A stretch of DNA of 64,000 nt from Opisthocomus hoazin (taxonomy: Eukaryota > Chordata > Aves > Opisthocomiformes > Opisthocomidae): the NCBI RefSeq assembly GCF_030867145.1, contig NC_134439.1:5989379-6053378 (forward strand), written 5' to 3'. The notes below the pieces were generated by a model. It was given only the letters and a program-made list of their open reading frames with translations, ran no database searches and was not told the origin of the DNA. Shown piece after piece: positions 46,001 to 61,000 of this stretch; the first letter of the stretch is position 1, and every line of letters begins with the position of its first letter. Both the position numbers and the translations under genes were made by a program.

Positions 46001-49000
46001 AGTTACTACTGTGATTTCAACATGACTTTTCACGGTAGCATCACAGCCAAAATTTTGCAGGGGCAGGATTCTTAGTCTTACGTTCTCCTAACAGCAGCAG
46101 AAACCAAACCTTCAAACATGCTGAAATATGCCAATAATCTGAGAGGAGCTGCTGTGGTTTATAAAAGCATCTGTTGCAAAAGCTAACTGCTGACTTGACT
46201 CAGTTCAGTACGCAGAGAGTACTATGAAGAAATCCTTCCATAAAGACACCTTTGCATTAACATGGGTTTTGGCACTTGTGGGATTGTCCCCCAAGAAGTT
46301 CCCCCCACTCCTGATAGTGTCAACAAAACAGAGCAGGGCAGGGCAGCACCAGATCTGCACCATCTCTTCCTGAGCAGTTACTGGGCACAGCCTGGAAGGT
46401 GGGACAGAAACAGGTTATCCCTCAGGGCCCTGCTCAATACCCCTTTGGAAAAGGGAAGTCAGTTGGATCCCATCTGCTTCCAAGCATCAGGAGAAAGGAA
46501 AGGCTGGCCAGGAATGATCCATACCTTTTCTTTATCGCTTGCTTCCCTGGATACTGTTGAGCCCTGATAAAAGAAGAAAGAAAAGAAAATTGCTGCACTA
46601 TGTGTCATATTCCTGAAGAATTCATAGACGCCATTTTAATTCCTCCATGCAGAAAAATAATGAAAGTATTTTTAAAACCAGTGCTCAAACTTTTTCATGC
46701 CTGAGATAGACTTACAGATCCCCTGGTGTAGCGTAGGCCACTTGGAATGGGGGAATGGAACAACATTTGAGCCTCAAGTGAAGCCCCATCCAGAGCCCCC
46801 AAAACCTAATCCCCTGAACAAAAAGCAACACCCAGGACCTTGTCAAGTCGGTGTTACAAAGACCAACTCCCACCCTCCAGGAAAAGGAGCTCTCAGCTCC
46901 ACAACTGCCCTCAAACCCTCACCTTCAGGTCATATTTCCGGTGCACAGTCAGCCTGTGACTAAACACGTTTCTGGTAACCACCATGTAGGTTTCCACTCC
47001 ATCCACGGTGAGCCGGTACATGCCAAGGAACTGGGGCAGGAGGGTGTTCCCATGACACTCCACTATGAACTGGAGGAGAGCGGGGAAGGGGAGGGCACAG
47101 AAAGACAGTGCTGTCACACAAAACCGATCTCTGACAGAACACAAGCTCAGCAAGAAGGTGATAGCAAAGCCTCCTGTTCCAGCCACCTGATACCGATGTG
47201 AAAGGCAAGGAAGCTTGCGAATAGCTCCTAGAATCTCAAGGAAAGCAAGTCAGGGCATTGTAAGAGCCTTCCAGCCCTGAGCTGAGACAGAGCATCCCAC
47301 TGTGCATGCATGTCCGGCCTGCTGTAACAGGCTAGGTGTGCACGTCCGTCACTCTCAGTGGGGCGAGTCTGTTGTTGGCACAGGCTACCATCAGTTCACG
47401 TGGTTATGTGAGTGTATCCGAAAGTAAAGAGCAGAGGGACTGGCAGATAATGGGGACCAGGGTAGAACATCTCCAGCCACCCCAGTTCACCCCTCTTTCC
47501 CTGCTGCACGTAACTGTCTCCTTCCTGGTCCCTCTGGAAAATCTAATTCGAAGGACTGAGCACAGATCTCGGGTACCAGTAATCCATAATTCACTGATGT
47601 AAGGAGCAGGGTGAGCTGTGAAGGGGCTCAGCACTGTGTGCCATCATTGGCTCTCAGCTGCTAAGGAACACCGCTTTCTCCTGCAAAGCTATCTGCAAGT
47701 TCTGCCAGGTTGCACACTGCAAATCCAAGCGCCAGTTCCCCAGCAAATCACAAGATGCTCCCCAAAGTGTTTGCCACCTCCCCTCCCAGGGTTCCAGACT
47801 CACCGTACCTGATGGTACTTCTTTAGGATGTTGTGCATCTCTGCTACGTCCTCGCTCGACACTGCCTTAATGACAAACCTCCTGTCGTAGGTGGTGAGGA
47901 ACCGGGCCCCACATCGGCCTTGGCTGTCACTGTTCACCGGGGCGCTTCGTGTCACCGAGTTCTGAGGGAACCAGAACGAAAAAGTGAGGACGAGAGGCAG
48001 AAGCTGCCATCTCCCTAGAGAAGAAAGAAGGGCAGTCCTGGAAAGCAGATGAGACATGGGTGACCAGAGCCAGCTCCACGGCCTGGCTCTGGAGCAACAG
48101 ACATCCCAGGGACTTTGTGCTCCACCTTGGTAATTGTGACAGTGTCCTGGCCAAGCTTCAGAGCCAACACGCTTCAGTTGTGACTGCTAATCAGCAAGCA
48201 TCTTTGAGTGCTCAGCACTCCTGAGGTTAACCCCATTGTAGAGAAGTCTGGACATGGAGTTTAGAGCTTTCATCTGGGCCTTCTACTTTTTTATGTGTTT
48301 TACTCCAACACCTGGCATGCATTTTTTAAGATGTTTTTTATTAATGAGTTAAGAAGGCAGCATACACAGGCCAAGACTTCTGAGCATTTCCTCCTGGAAA
48401 TCTAAGAACCAGCAGGGTATTTTCAAGTTTTAAGGAAAAACAGCACAAAATGAATGAAATGACCTGCCTTCTTTTCCATGAAAAAGCAGCTTAAACTGGT
48501 AAAAGTCTAATTGTTTGGGAATTCTTTACAGGTCATTCTGAAACCAAAAGCCACCCTCAGCCTCTGCTATTCTTACAACTGGACAAAAAGGATTGTAAGT
48601 ATAAATAGCTTGGCTGTTCTTCCAACAACCAGCAGCATCTGCCTCTATATCCCTGTCTCCACCCTTAGCAACGAAACATTGCAGCTTCTTTTCATACTTG
48701 CAGCACAATTGGAAAATCCCCTGCAAACTGCAGAGCAAGGATCTGCCATGTTCCACAACACGGCTCTTGGTTCTGATGCCTCTCCCCAGGCAGGGGGACT
48801 TGCGGTGAGCCACTGCTCTTCACACCTTCCAGGCTCAGCCAAGCAGGTCACCAGTCTCCTGTTTGTTTCCTCCATCACTTCTCAGCAACTGCCTTTGAAC
48901 TCCACCAGCCCAGTCACCGGTGTTTGTTCAGAAGCCATTTTGTCAACCAACAGTACAGGCTCTCACCAGCATTTCCTCGCCACTGGCGTGAGCAGACGGT

Positions 49001-52000
49001 GAGAGTTGAGAGCTGTGCTCTGCAACACAGTGGTACTGACACCCGGACAGTGGTCTTCAGCTCAAGGCAGATGTGTCTTTCTGGATCTCAGGGCTGGACA
49101 ACGTGTTTCATGATGTATTTCTTCAGCTGCTAGTTACACTGTTCTCTCTTTCCCTCGGCTCTCAGAAGAGCTGACAGCAGAGGGAGCTTGCTCTTCTGCA
49201 GACAGAGACACGCAGGCAAGCAGAGCCTGCTGCGAAAGAGGGATTTACCATGTCACGCTGCAAGTGAGCCGAGAGGTTTCCTTCCAGAATGAAGCATTTA
49301 AAGCTTTTAAAACTTTAATGAAGCAGGGGAAAAACTCTATTCCTGCCAATGGCTTTAGAAACCGTCAGGAAAATACAGGCAAACAAAAAAACCCCTTGCT
49401 TCTTGCTGACATTTGCAAATGAGTTGTGCTACAGAGTTTAATCACCCCTCACCTCAAAACCACAGAGCTTTTCCTCTAGTGGAGATGGGAAGCAGAAATC
49501 CTGACCACATATGGACATTACCAAATTCACAGCCCTTCGGTTTACTTTGTTCCCTTCCTGTCACTCCCACCTCTTCCACAGTTCGGGTGTTATATTTAGC
49601 ATTCTGGCTCGATTCCCACGCAAGCCATCACATTTCACCCACCTGAATTCAGCTCAGAGAATGTTTTCTGCTTTCTGTTCTAGCTGGACACTTTTAAAGA
49701 GCCCAACTGCTCTGCCCCAGAGATGGGAGAAGTAATCCTTCAGAGCAACAGGTAAAGTGTAAATGATAAACCAGGTATTGAGAACCAACAAGACTGCGGG
49801 TGCTTCTGTGTAGAGTTACTTCACATGGTTCTCATAATTTCTTAAAAGAACAAAATTTCTAAAATATACTATAGCGGATGGACTGGGAAAAAAGATAATT
49901 AGGAGCTAATGACTTCACTGCATGTGAGTACGCTGAAGGGTATGGAGGAAGCCAGCAGACAGATCTGTTCCCCGGTACGGCCAGCCCCAGGGGCAAGCAG
50001 CCTCCTCGAGAGCCATACACGGCCTGGCATGAGCTACTGTCAACAGACCACGAGGCAACGGCACTGCTTCTCCTGGCAAAATGCCATCGCTGCCTAGAGA
50101 ACAGACCCGATGGCAGGAGGGAAAAAAATAAAATTAATAATCTAACAGGCACGTGCTCAAGAAAAGCATGGAATGAGCAGCTGTGTCGTGAAAAGAAGAG
50201 ATCTTCCATGCCAAGCAGGAGAGATCTGCATGCGCAGCTCACGGCTCGCAGGTAATTACAAGGCAGTGAGCACACACAGGCACAGCGAATGCCTCCTAAC
50301 GCAGGGCTCGGCCCTATCTCTGCCAGTGGATGGACAGTCCCCCAGACCGGAGCTGCGACAGGCAGCCACGAGGCAGCAGCCAGCATTCACTACTCCTCCT
50401 GGGGATGGCTGGCCCCTTGAAGAAGAAAAGCAAAGATGACTGTCAGTTCTGCTCAGAAAACGTGTCTCACTTTGAGCAAACACCCTCAGAGCGCCCAGCA
50501 TGCCTGAGAACAGGCAGCAGAGTAGGATGGGCCCTGGCAGCCAGGAGAGAGGCAACTGAGACACAGATACACAAAGAAGCAAAAAGCCGCAGACACCAAT
50601 CCCAGTATCCTCAAAAGTCACCACTTCTCAAAGAGGGAGCAGGATGCTCCCCCTGGCCTGGGGACAAGGGGCAGAGGATGGGATGCAGGTGCTGCACGTC
50701 TGCTCCTTGCCCCATGCCACAGGAGACCAGAAACTGGATCACGTAGACCCAGTGTCTCACCAGCACAATGAGCAATGCAGCTGGAGTAAGAAAACAGATC
50801 TCTTCATTACATTTACCTTGAAACAGGGTGAGATCAGGCAACAATCTAGATATAATCGGGGAGAATTCTGACACGCTTGCGGAGGGCGTACGCACAGATG
50901 TACGTGGACATGGGCACACAGACAGACTACCAGAAGGAAGCAGTTTGGTGGGATTAGCAGCAACAGCTCTGCTCCCGTCTGCTCTCCCCACAACGCAGGC
51001 AGCAGGGAGCATGGCTGGGCTTCTATGTGAAGCAAAGAAGGGAGAGAGCAAGAAGCTTGCATCACTCACCCACGGCTCCAGCACTAACGTGCCTCTCTGG
51101 GCATTCCAGTGAGTATTTTAGTTGAAGCCCTTGACCAGCCAGTGCTGGCGTATTGCCAGCCTTTATCAACTGCAGCAGAGTGCCAAAGATACCGGGTTTA
51201 ATTACCTAACACTTGGCCTGCTAAAGGCCACGCAGCTATCAAAGCCACCCTCTTCTTCGGCACTGGCTTCTCCCTCCTTTCAGAGGTCTCTGAGCAGCCT
51301 GCTGCTACACATTGTCCGCGTGCGTAAGATTAAGAGCTGTGTGTGGAAGGGGCCATGCTGCAGCAGCCAGAGTTGCGACATCTCTCTTTCACTGGCTTTA
51401 AGCCCAGCACTATTAATACAAGAAAATGCCTCTCCCCTCCAAGGCAAGTCTGAGCCTCTGGCCTTAGGGGATGGATCCCAAAGCAGAAGCCACTTTGCTA
51501 AACCCAATTCAACAGCACCAATGCCTGGCACACGCACTTGGTTAAAACAGAACCCAAATCTGTAAAAAAACGACAGACTCATTTTCCTTGCAGATGTTCT
51601 GCACTAGATCACTGTTATACTCAAGCTCCCGCCTGTCTGCAACCATCTGCTGCCTCTTATTTTATGCCTAGACTGTAAGTGCTCTGGAGCAGGGACCATC
51701 TTTTCATCCTGCAATTGCCCAGTGCCTGGCACAGCAAGATCTACTCCATTGCTGGGCACACTCAGGGTTATGATAAAAGCATTCAAACCATGATTATAAG
51801 GCCATAAAAACTGACCACACAAGAATACTGATATCATAGTTTCTCTGCCACCTTGTTTATTCTGTCCTAGGGAAAGGTGTTAGGAGCGCAGGGAGAGAAG
51901 AGACGGTACCTGGTAGTCTTGGTCATCAATCCCAAATCTTTCTCGGAGGTTTCGGAACACCAGTGGACAATACTCCTTAAATTTAAAGCGACTTGGCAAG

Positions 52001-55000
52001 TTTTCCCTAGAGCAAAGCAGAAAAGATATTCTTGTGCAATGACCAGCTTGTGAAATCAAACCAAATTCTTTTCCCAGTTCACTGCTAACCCCCCAGGGTA
52101 CCCAAACCCCCTCCTACCTACAAGCGCCCTATTCTGCAAGTATTTACCCTCATTGGGGTAGCTTGTTTCTTTGGATGCCTACAGAAGTCATCTGTTCATA
52201 GAAATGCTTGCAGGATCCAGCTTTTGACTAATAGGCTCTTTGGATGAGGATGTCTGTCTTACAGAACAATCTCCCTTGTCACAAGCACAGATTTGACAGA
52301 ATAATTTCTCTCTTTCCTCTTCCTTTGTTGCTTTATTCCGTGCAGTAACACAGCTGCCCCCTGCAATACACTGTTACTGTTTAGAAGGAAAAGCTGGAGA
52401 AAGGGGGGGCTCTGATTTCAGATCAGATCAGATCACTCATGTGTCCAAAGAAAGTTCAACACAAGACAAACCATCTCACCCAGAACACAAAGCACAGGGG
52501 GTGAATCAGTGCCCGTCTGGCACGTTCCAGACCAGTCCCAACCATCAGAGAGCGAGCTTTGCTGCCAGACCTCGCCAGCCGGGAACAGGGTCTCCCCAGA
52601 GCACAGTACAGTGGACAACAGGCAGCGTTCCCCGGCGCTGAGGGAGGCTGCATCTGCTCCCTGTCAGAGCTCCTGTTCTGCCCGGTGAGGAGAAGCAGAG
52701 AGGATGGTGCTGCTTGGACACAGCGGGAGACTTTGCCAGCTCATTCTCAATGAGAATCCTTTGTACCAATATGTGGAAAACTAAAATCTATGTAGGAGAA
52801 GAGGGAAGAGCAGATACTGCAAATTGTAGGTGCCAGAGAAGACAAACTTTTGAATCACACTCCCACTCTCAAAAGCTGATCCCTGTGAAACTTGGTGAAA
52901 ACGAAGCATTAATCAGGGAGCACTGCAGACCTGCGCACACACAGAGCCAGGGCGGAGAACACAGCTCTCGGCGCCAGTCACTGCCACAGCTTTAAAAGGG
53001 CTTCTGAAAATTGATCTTTTGGGAAAAGCAGAAGGGGTTAACTCCACACAGTCCCCATGGTCCAGGGGTAGAATGCAGCTTCACAGCTGCCTCCTGTGAA
53101 GAGTCTCAAAGAGCCAAGGAACCTAGCAGGTCACGGAGAGCAAACTCCTACTCCGTGGTCTTGGGATGTGGGTTCTGCTGGTCAGGACAGGACACCCAGC
53201 CAGGGCGCAGCAGGAGTCAAGAGGCAGTCCTGCACCAGTTTCATGCATAACCAAGAATGTGCAGCAAACTCCAGTCCTACGGCTTTGGACAAGCTACACT
53301 TTGTGAACCCTAAAATATTGTCTTCTGTCCAGCTCAGTGAATATCTACGCGTAACTAGCTTTGCAGCAGTGCCACTTCTGAGCCTGGCCTTACCAGACTC
53401 CTCATCACTCTAAGGATATAAACCAAACAACCAGGCAGCATCTCAGTGACAGACGGAGCCCCCGCCATGTCCTCCTGAGTGGTGTAGGCAGGGCACAGAC
53501 TCAGGGTATGTGTCCAGCCATGCCAGATCCTCTCGGCGTTACAAGAGGGAACAAACCAAAAGGCCTTCACCATGCCAGTTTCCCCCACAGCAAAGAGCTC
53601 TAATTATTATAGAGACAAACAAGTTGGGAAGCACCTACTTACTTGTTGAATAGATGATTGTCCACCTTAATCTTAGTGTAGGCTTTAAAGTCATCAGGCA
53701 TTAACATGACAGGGACAGGAACATTGCTGAGTTCGTTGATCTAAAAGAGAAAGGAAAGGGAGACTCAAAACCCAGGTTCCACTGCTCTGCAGTTACTGTC
53801 AATGGACTTACGGGGATGCCCAATACCCCAGAGGCTGTTTTTGAAGCAATATAACCCATTAAGACTTTCAGAGCAACTTCTTGTACTGAAGCAACCTGGA
53901 GAACGCTGTGGTTACAAGTCACAGAAGCATCTCATTCAATAATGTGTGCTCCCGAGCCAGCCTCGGCTCCTTCCTCTGTTCACCTTCCACTGCTCATCCA
54001 AGATACAGCTTAGAATTGAGACAAACCTACAGACCAAGAAAGGGCAAACTTTATGTTTTAAATAAACCACCTTTGCCATTATTTAGGAAATGTTGCACCA
54101 GCCAATTCCTTAACTAGTTCTCACTGTTACAAATCACAGATGACCAAATTCTTCAATGTGGCCAGCCAGAACAGACTCTGGGTAGCTTTGGTGCAGCACA
54201 ACGCAGCTCCCCTGTGGATGCCGTTTCTATACTTGCTGTCTCTTGCTGCTCTTAACCCACCTTCTCGAAAGGGATGAGTCACTCCACTAGATTGTTTTTG
54301 CTCCTTAGTCATGTGTGGCAGCCACAGGAATACAGGGAAGCAGAAGAATGAACGTTCAGCTACTATTGTGCAGACAGGCTCATGCTACAGCACCCAGCAG
54401 CGAAAGCATCAACAGTAAAAAAAGAAATCCAGCTCTGGACTATATCTGGCTACCCTGCTCCAGACAGACCCATGCACTGACAAGGATGTGCCAGCGTTCA
54501 AGAGTAGGTCAAGAGGCAGCATGTTTCTGAGCTGCCTTTTCTGAGCGTCATTCATTCACACGGCCTTAACAAGAACCACGAGTCTGCCGAATTGAGCTGC
54601 TATTAACACGCTGGATTTAGGAAGCAATTTCATTATAACTCCATTCCCATAATTACTGTGCCTAGCAGGTAACGCTGGAGAAGCACACAACACTGGCAAC
54701 AGCGGGGTTTGGCTAGGAGTCAGGTCTGGGGTCTGTTCCCAACACCAAACCCTCAGGCAGGTCAAGCAGTTTCCAGCACGCCTGCAGAGCACGCAGCATC
54801 TCCCTTAGCCACCGGCCTAAGGAAACGGACTCCAGTTCTGGGATTCCCTGCTCGTTGCATGCAACAGGACAGACGATACTGTCCCAATAGCTGCTGCCAC
54901 ATCTCCTCCAAGGAGGCGGAGGTGACAGGAGGCGTGAGGAAGCCATTCTGCAGCAGGGTCTGTGGCACAGTTCAGCTCTGGAAGCACCAAGGAGGTCCCA

Positions 55001-58000
55001 GCTCTGGTGATGTGCAGCAAGCTGTCCAATTATAGGAGCAAGCCTTTGACGAGGTACCTATTTTTCACATACTTTCTCCATCGTTACCAATCAAAAACCA
55101 GACCAGATTTAACAAATGTCAGACTGGAAAGACAGATACATACATGCTGCAAAGAGAAAATATGACTATTTTCAGAGACAGCCATCCCACACAACAGATA
55201 AGCGGAAGGTAAACCGGCCGCCACTCCGTTAAGAGCAGAGATGGTGCTCTTTAAAACCCTGGCCAGTATTTACTTTATAGCAGCACCAAGGAGCATTAAG
55301 CACTCCCATAAAGTGCTTTGGGATGTATGGGAAATGCTGCGCAGATGAATGAATAAATAAATAATGTCATACGCCTCCCATCATTTGTAATCACAATGGA
55401 GCAGGGAGGCCAGTACCCCCCGGCTTAAGCTAAAGGCTCAATCCTGCACAGAGCCGCTCCTCGAGCCGCAGCTGGAAGAGAGGAAAGGCAAGAGGACGGC
55501 AGATGAGGAAGGGAATTCCCAGATCCTGAGGTCCACCTCGCAGCTACCGCAGGCAGCTGTATCCAAGAACCCCAGGCAGTGATTTCCCCTCCGGGTGAAG
55601 GAGGGGAGAGAAAACAGCTCATTCTGTACCAAGCAAGAGGCGCTGCCTCCAGCCACTAATTATTGCTGTCTAACAGGAGGGGAAGCCCGACAGCACAGCT
55701 CCTTAGACACTCCTGTTCTCAGCCCTCTTCTCGGCGGTGGGTAAGGCACAAACAAGCTATTATCAGCTTGTTCCAGAGCGGAGGAAGGGTGCTGACGGCT
55801 GAGAGGGAACAGCGATTTGGAGATTGTCTCCTCCCTGCCAGAAATTCAGACACAAATGCTAGCAAAGTGAGATGTCAAGACGTTTCTGGGTGTCCTCATT
55901 TCTGCCAAAGCAGAAACCTCAAAGCGAATGTTGTACCTGTTGCAACTCTCCTGACTGGCAGAAATGGTGCACCAGGATACCTCGTCTCATTTAAAAGATG
56001 CCCCCACTCTTCCCAAGATGTAACAGTCTGACAACAGCCAAAAAAATCCCCCCTGCAGAAGCCTTTCGCTTCTTCCAGCTGCGTATGGCAGAGCTTTCTG
56101 GATGCTTCGGGATTTCGGCTCTGGAGGAGATGGGGAGAAGGAAGGGATTTGTGCTGGGGACTAGAATCGCTGCCAAAGAGCTGAAACGGCCATTCTAGCC
56201 CCAGCACTGACAGCCTGCCCTCCACCTCACAAGGCAGCTTTTGGTCAGATGGCTACTCGGTCTTTGTTCCTGACACCAGTCTGAAAGCAAACATGGGTTT
56301 GGTTAGGGGTTTTTTTTTGTTGTTGTTTTGTTGTATTTTATTGTCCTTGGCTTGTTTGTTTTTTAAGCAAGAGAGATGTGCATTGTCTGCTCCCACAGTA
56401 GCTCCCATGCTTGACACTTTCCTCAGGATCCCAAAGGGAGAGGAATGAAAAGCCTCCACACTGCCTTGGAAAAGGGATATCCCATACCTTCCCTTCTCGT
56501 AGCACCACCCTCAGCATCCAGTGCCCCTTCTTCAGGGCTATCAGGCCAAGTCCTGCAGCACAGTGCCAAGCGAAACACTAGCAGACCTTGCCCAAAGGAA
56601 AGCAGCAGACAGCACCGCTCTATGGGGATCCTCTCCTGTCCTTATCATGGTGGAATCTGAGCAGCCTCCGAGAGCAACGTGACTAACGCCTGGCACATGT
56701 TTGCTCTCTCGCCTTCTCCCCGGGGAGAGGCGTGTAGCAGGAGATTATATATAGCAGAGTGTGTGTCTCTGTGTATTTATGCTACAGAAGGCAAGGTCAC
56801 CGCAAGGTGCATGGCAATGGGGTGCCCAGCAACCCCCGGCTCCCGGGGAGCCCGTTCCCACGGGTCTGACCTGCCTGTCTCCCACAAAGAGATGTCACCC
56901 AGCTGTAGAAAGTTTGCGTGTACCTGAAGCTTTGGAGATCTCTGGGGCTGGTGCCAGGCATGGGATGGACAGCGAGATCTTGGGCTTGCTTCTTTGCTCT
57001 AGAAGAGGCAGCTGCGGAGAACAGGGGTGCAGCAGCAGGCAGCACCACAGTCACGCACCTCGGTCCTGCACCGCAGGGGTCACGGGCTATTCTGAGAAGC
57101 ACAGCAACTGCGAAGAGCAGGACTGTGCTGTACAGCAGCCAGTGCCTGGGGTATTTCCCCATCTCCACTACAAAGGCTTTAGAGGTCCCCAAAGTGGAAA
57201 AACTTAAGAACAGCTAATTTAGAGCACAAGCTCTTCAGACCAGGGATCTGTCTCCAGACCCAGCATGACGCTGGCTTTCTGTAAGTCATCCAGCTTTTTA
57301 GACCTAATCTGCCTTTGAATCCTCTTGAAAATAAGCCCATGTTTTGTTTTTGCCTCTTATGCCAGGAGTTATCTATTCCCCCACCGGGTAGAAAACACAG
57401 ACAACCTGACAGGGCCCAGTCCAGGCTGAAAGCACCATTAAGAAGTGCATTTTGCCACTGCCACCTGCATTTTGCAGAGAGACATAAGACACTGGTCCTG
57501 CCCCTCCCCAGGCAAGAGACAGCGTGAATGGCACATGCCCGTCAGCCTCACAAAAGACTGAGACATGCACCGGGCTCGGAGGGTCTCAGTGGAGCTCAGA
57601 GGATTTAAAACCAAGACACATTTCAGACAAACCAATTGATATCTTCACTAGGCAACAGCAGGGGCACTAAGAAAGAGATGCTTTGCATTTCTCCGCTAGT
57701 CTCACCGTATTCTGAGAACAAAGGAGCAATTTCCCAAGCAAGGCAAGCAGCTCGGTGTGTCCACAGGTCACCCCTGCAAGGAGAGGTAAGGCAGCAGACT
57801 GTCCGCTGTGTCAAAACAGCCCTGATCCCAGCCGGAGCCCCGGAGGGGACGGCAGCCAGAGGCCACTGGAGGAGGGACCAGGGCCCGGGGCAGCAGCAGT
57901 GGGTGACGCAGAGAAGACCCTCGTCTCTCCAAAGCTGCAACTGCCACCCTCCTCCTCCGTTTGCCCAGCGGCCAGAGGAACAGCAAGCTCAGCTCCGCCG

Positions 58001-61000
58001 TTCCTCCAGATCCCCAGCCAGCAGCTCTCCGCTTCCCCCCGCAGCAGTGCCCGGGCCCTTCACCCGCAGTCAGCAGAATTCATTTTTGCCTACGCCGCTG
58101 AGAAGTCTACAGCCACCCCTGGCCTTACAGGGCTGGAAAAATACCACTTCCCCTCTGTCTGTCAAGCTTTTCTTTCCTGGTCACTTGAATTCTTGAGCAA
58201 CACCAGTCAGTACGATTCTGTGTGTATCTGTAGCTGATAATTTGTCTTCCCCACCAAAGCCAATTCCTTTTTCAATAAAAGGCACATCAATATTCTGTGT
58301 CATTCAGGGACAGCTGTTAGAACGAATGGGCCAGGCATAATTTTGTTTCAAAACCTGACTGTAGCCTCAAAGTGGCAATTACCATTAGTAAATTGATGGG
58401 AAAATGCAATTTGTTTACTAACAAGATCCAGATGATGGAGTGTGTGAGTCTACTCTCTAGGATTCTTTACAACAGGAATTTGCCCAGGAAAATAAAAATA
58501 CTTTGTTCTTCTCAAAGCCTTTCAATCAGGCATCTCAAAGTACTTTGCAAGCATTAGTTAAACTTTATAATACTCTGGGGAAGTAGGTAAAAGACACGTA
58601 GCAAAATCACTTTTAACTAGCATGGAGACAAACCCACATCTGCAGCAAAACTCTGCTGCTGCTTAACACAGTACAGCAACTGGGTAACAGTCTGAGAAAA
58701 AAAATACTGTTTTCCATGAATTAGAGCATGATTAATCAGTATCCAAGCTAACAAAACCCCCTTGCAATGCTATGGAAGCATGCATCTTGTATTCAATAAT
58801 TTCTATCAGAGCTCTGGGGACACCAGCATGCTTCAGGAGGCAAAAAAAGCATCCCCTAGTGACAGCAAACCCACCTCTTCCCGTACAAAGTACTTTGAAG
58901 CCTGCTGGAAAGCACTCCCGTGTCCTGACAGAGCTGCAGCACCGCGCTGCGTCATGGGCAGAGGAACCGGTCAGTGCTACCCTGCCGCAGGCCAGCACAG
59001 GGCAGGCTGTCACCCATCACATCAGTGTGGCCTCGGGACAGCTGGAAAGCATCCACCCTCCGAGTCTACTCGCAGGTAGGCAAAGCTATCGCTTCCCTCG
59101 GTTCAAACAAGAGCTGAGGAACGGAAAGGTTAAATGTCCTACACACAGCCACAGGAGTCACTGGCAGAGCAGGCAGCTGAGCCCCATTTTCCTCGCTGAA
59201 CTACCCAGGAAAACCTTATTTTCTCTCCAGGCCTCAAGAAGGAAAAGGGCTCCTGGTATCTCTATTTTAACTGGAAGTCCCGGGATAAGCAGGTTCAAAG
59301 CCACCAGCCTCGATCATTAACACAGGCTATCATGGCCGTCGCCATATGCTGCACTCTCCGGAGGTCAATTAGAGCCCCAGCAGACAGCAAGTGCTGGAAA
59401 GGACAAATACACGCTGTTTACCCTGCGCCAGTGCCAATTTATAGGACTTCAACATTTGATATGTGGCAGATGCTGCTCTGGCTAGAATTAACATGGCAAC
59501 ACCAAAAACAACACTGCGGAGAAGGGAGAAGCGTGCTGCAAATCCCAATTTTGCTATTTCACTTGAATACTAAATAGCTGTGTTTTGTACTGGCTGGCAC
59601 CACTCCTAAAGGTCCTAGGAGATCGGCTGGTGCTTCAGCCAGCAACCGGAGCCACCGGAGCGCAGGAGGCTGCCTCGGGCAAGACCCACACAGCCAACAG
59701 AGGAGATCTACCCATTCCCACAGACATTGGATTTGTTTATGCCTACCCTGTGCCCCTGCCAACATCCACAGAGCTCCAGGGATTGTTTCCAGCTGATCAG
59801 CTGCCACCTAGAGAACCACCACCACGGTCCGGATGAACTCGACTGTTCATTTAACGAACCCGTAGAAGAGTCACCTGCCCAACACCACCCAAACTCACTG
59901 GGATCCCTGCGCCTTGTATGACCAGCACCTTACAACCGTTTCTATGGTTTCCAGAGCATCACACAACACTGCCGTGTTCATCTTGCTGTTCAGAGCGAGA
60001 TGGCTTCTCCCTTCCAGAACCATCACAACTTTCCCTCTGCCGCTGGCGAGCTCCCATGCACATGTGTCCAGCCAGGGTGTGGAGAACGTGCACAGAGCAA
60101 CACGCACGTAACCAACACCGAGGAGCTGCGTCTCCTCTTCCAATGCCATGACAACAGCAGTCACACGCAAAGCTTCCCCAGACACCATCTCCACGTTTGC
60201 TGAATTTTACAGTGCCTTACAGAAAACTCAGAAATCAAGGGTGACCCTCTGTGACTCCACATCCTTCTCCTGTCTGTACGAGTTCTCCCCTCTCCTTCAT
60301 GGTTTTCTGGTTCAAAATTTAGCTGCTGGACTAATACCACCCACCTTTGGCCCTGCTTACACCAGCCACAGCCCCACCCCAACCCCAATTCACCCGGTTT
60401 CAACACTGGCTGGGGACCACCAGGACAGCCAAGACGCAGCTCACTGTATAAACAGAAACACTCAGAACTGGTGTTCCAGAAACCAGTTCCTGTTCCTGGT
60501 GTGCTGACTCCGTTGCTCCTGATCCTCTCCAGACCCATCACTGCCTGGATTCACACCAGCTGCTAACAAGCTTGTTTAAACACAAGGCAGGGCCGAACTG
60601 TTGCCAGACTCGGTTAATGGACCCAAGGGAATTTCTTCAGTCAACAGAAATGGTGGATTGCATAAAATGGTTGTTTGTTTGATTTGTCCACGAGAAAGTT
60701 CATCTCAAATGCAAGCATTTTTGACAGAATCTTCCTGGCACAGCCTCGTGGCTGTGCTGATAGCATTTTTCTCCCCCTCCCACTGCAAGGATCCCAAGGC
60801 AAGGCTCCATAGACACAGCCAAGGGATTAATTCCTCCTTGTAAAACTGCGGTCCAGAAGCCAAGCATTAAATAACGCCGCAAAAGATGTCTAACAAAGTC
60901 CAAAGGTACTCCTGAAAATATCTCTCAACTGTCCAGACCCATCTGCTGCGAGCACATGAGCAACTCCACTTGCCATACAACCAGGGCACCGACATCACCT

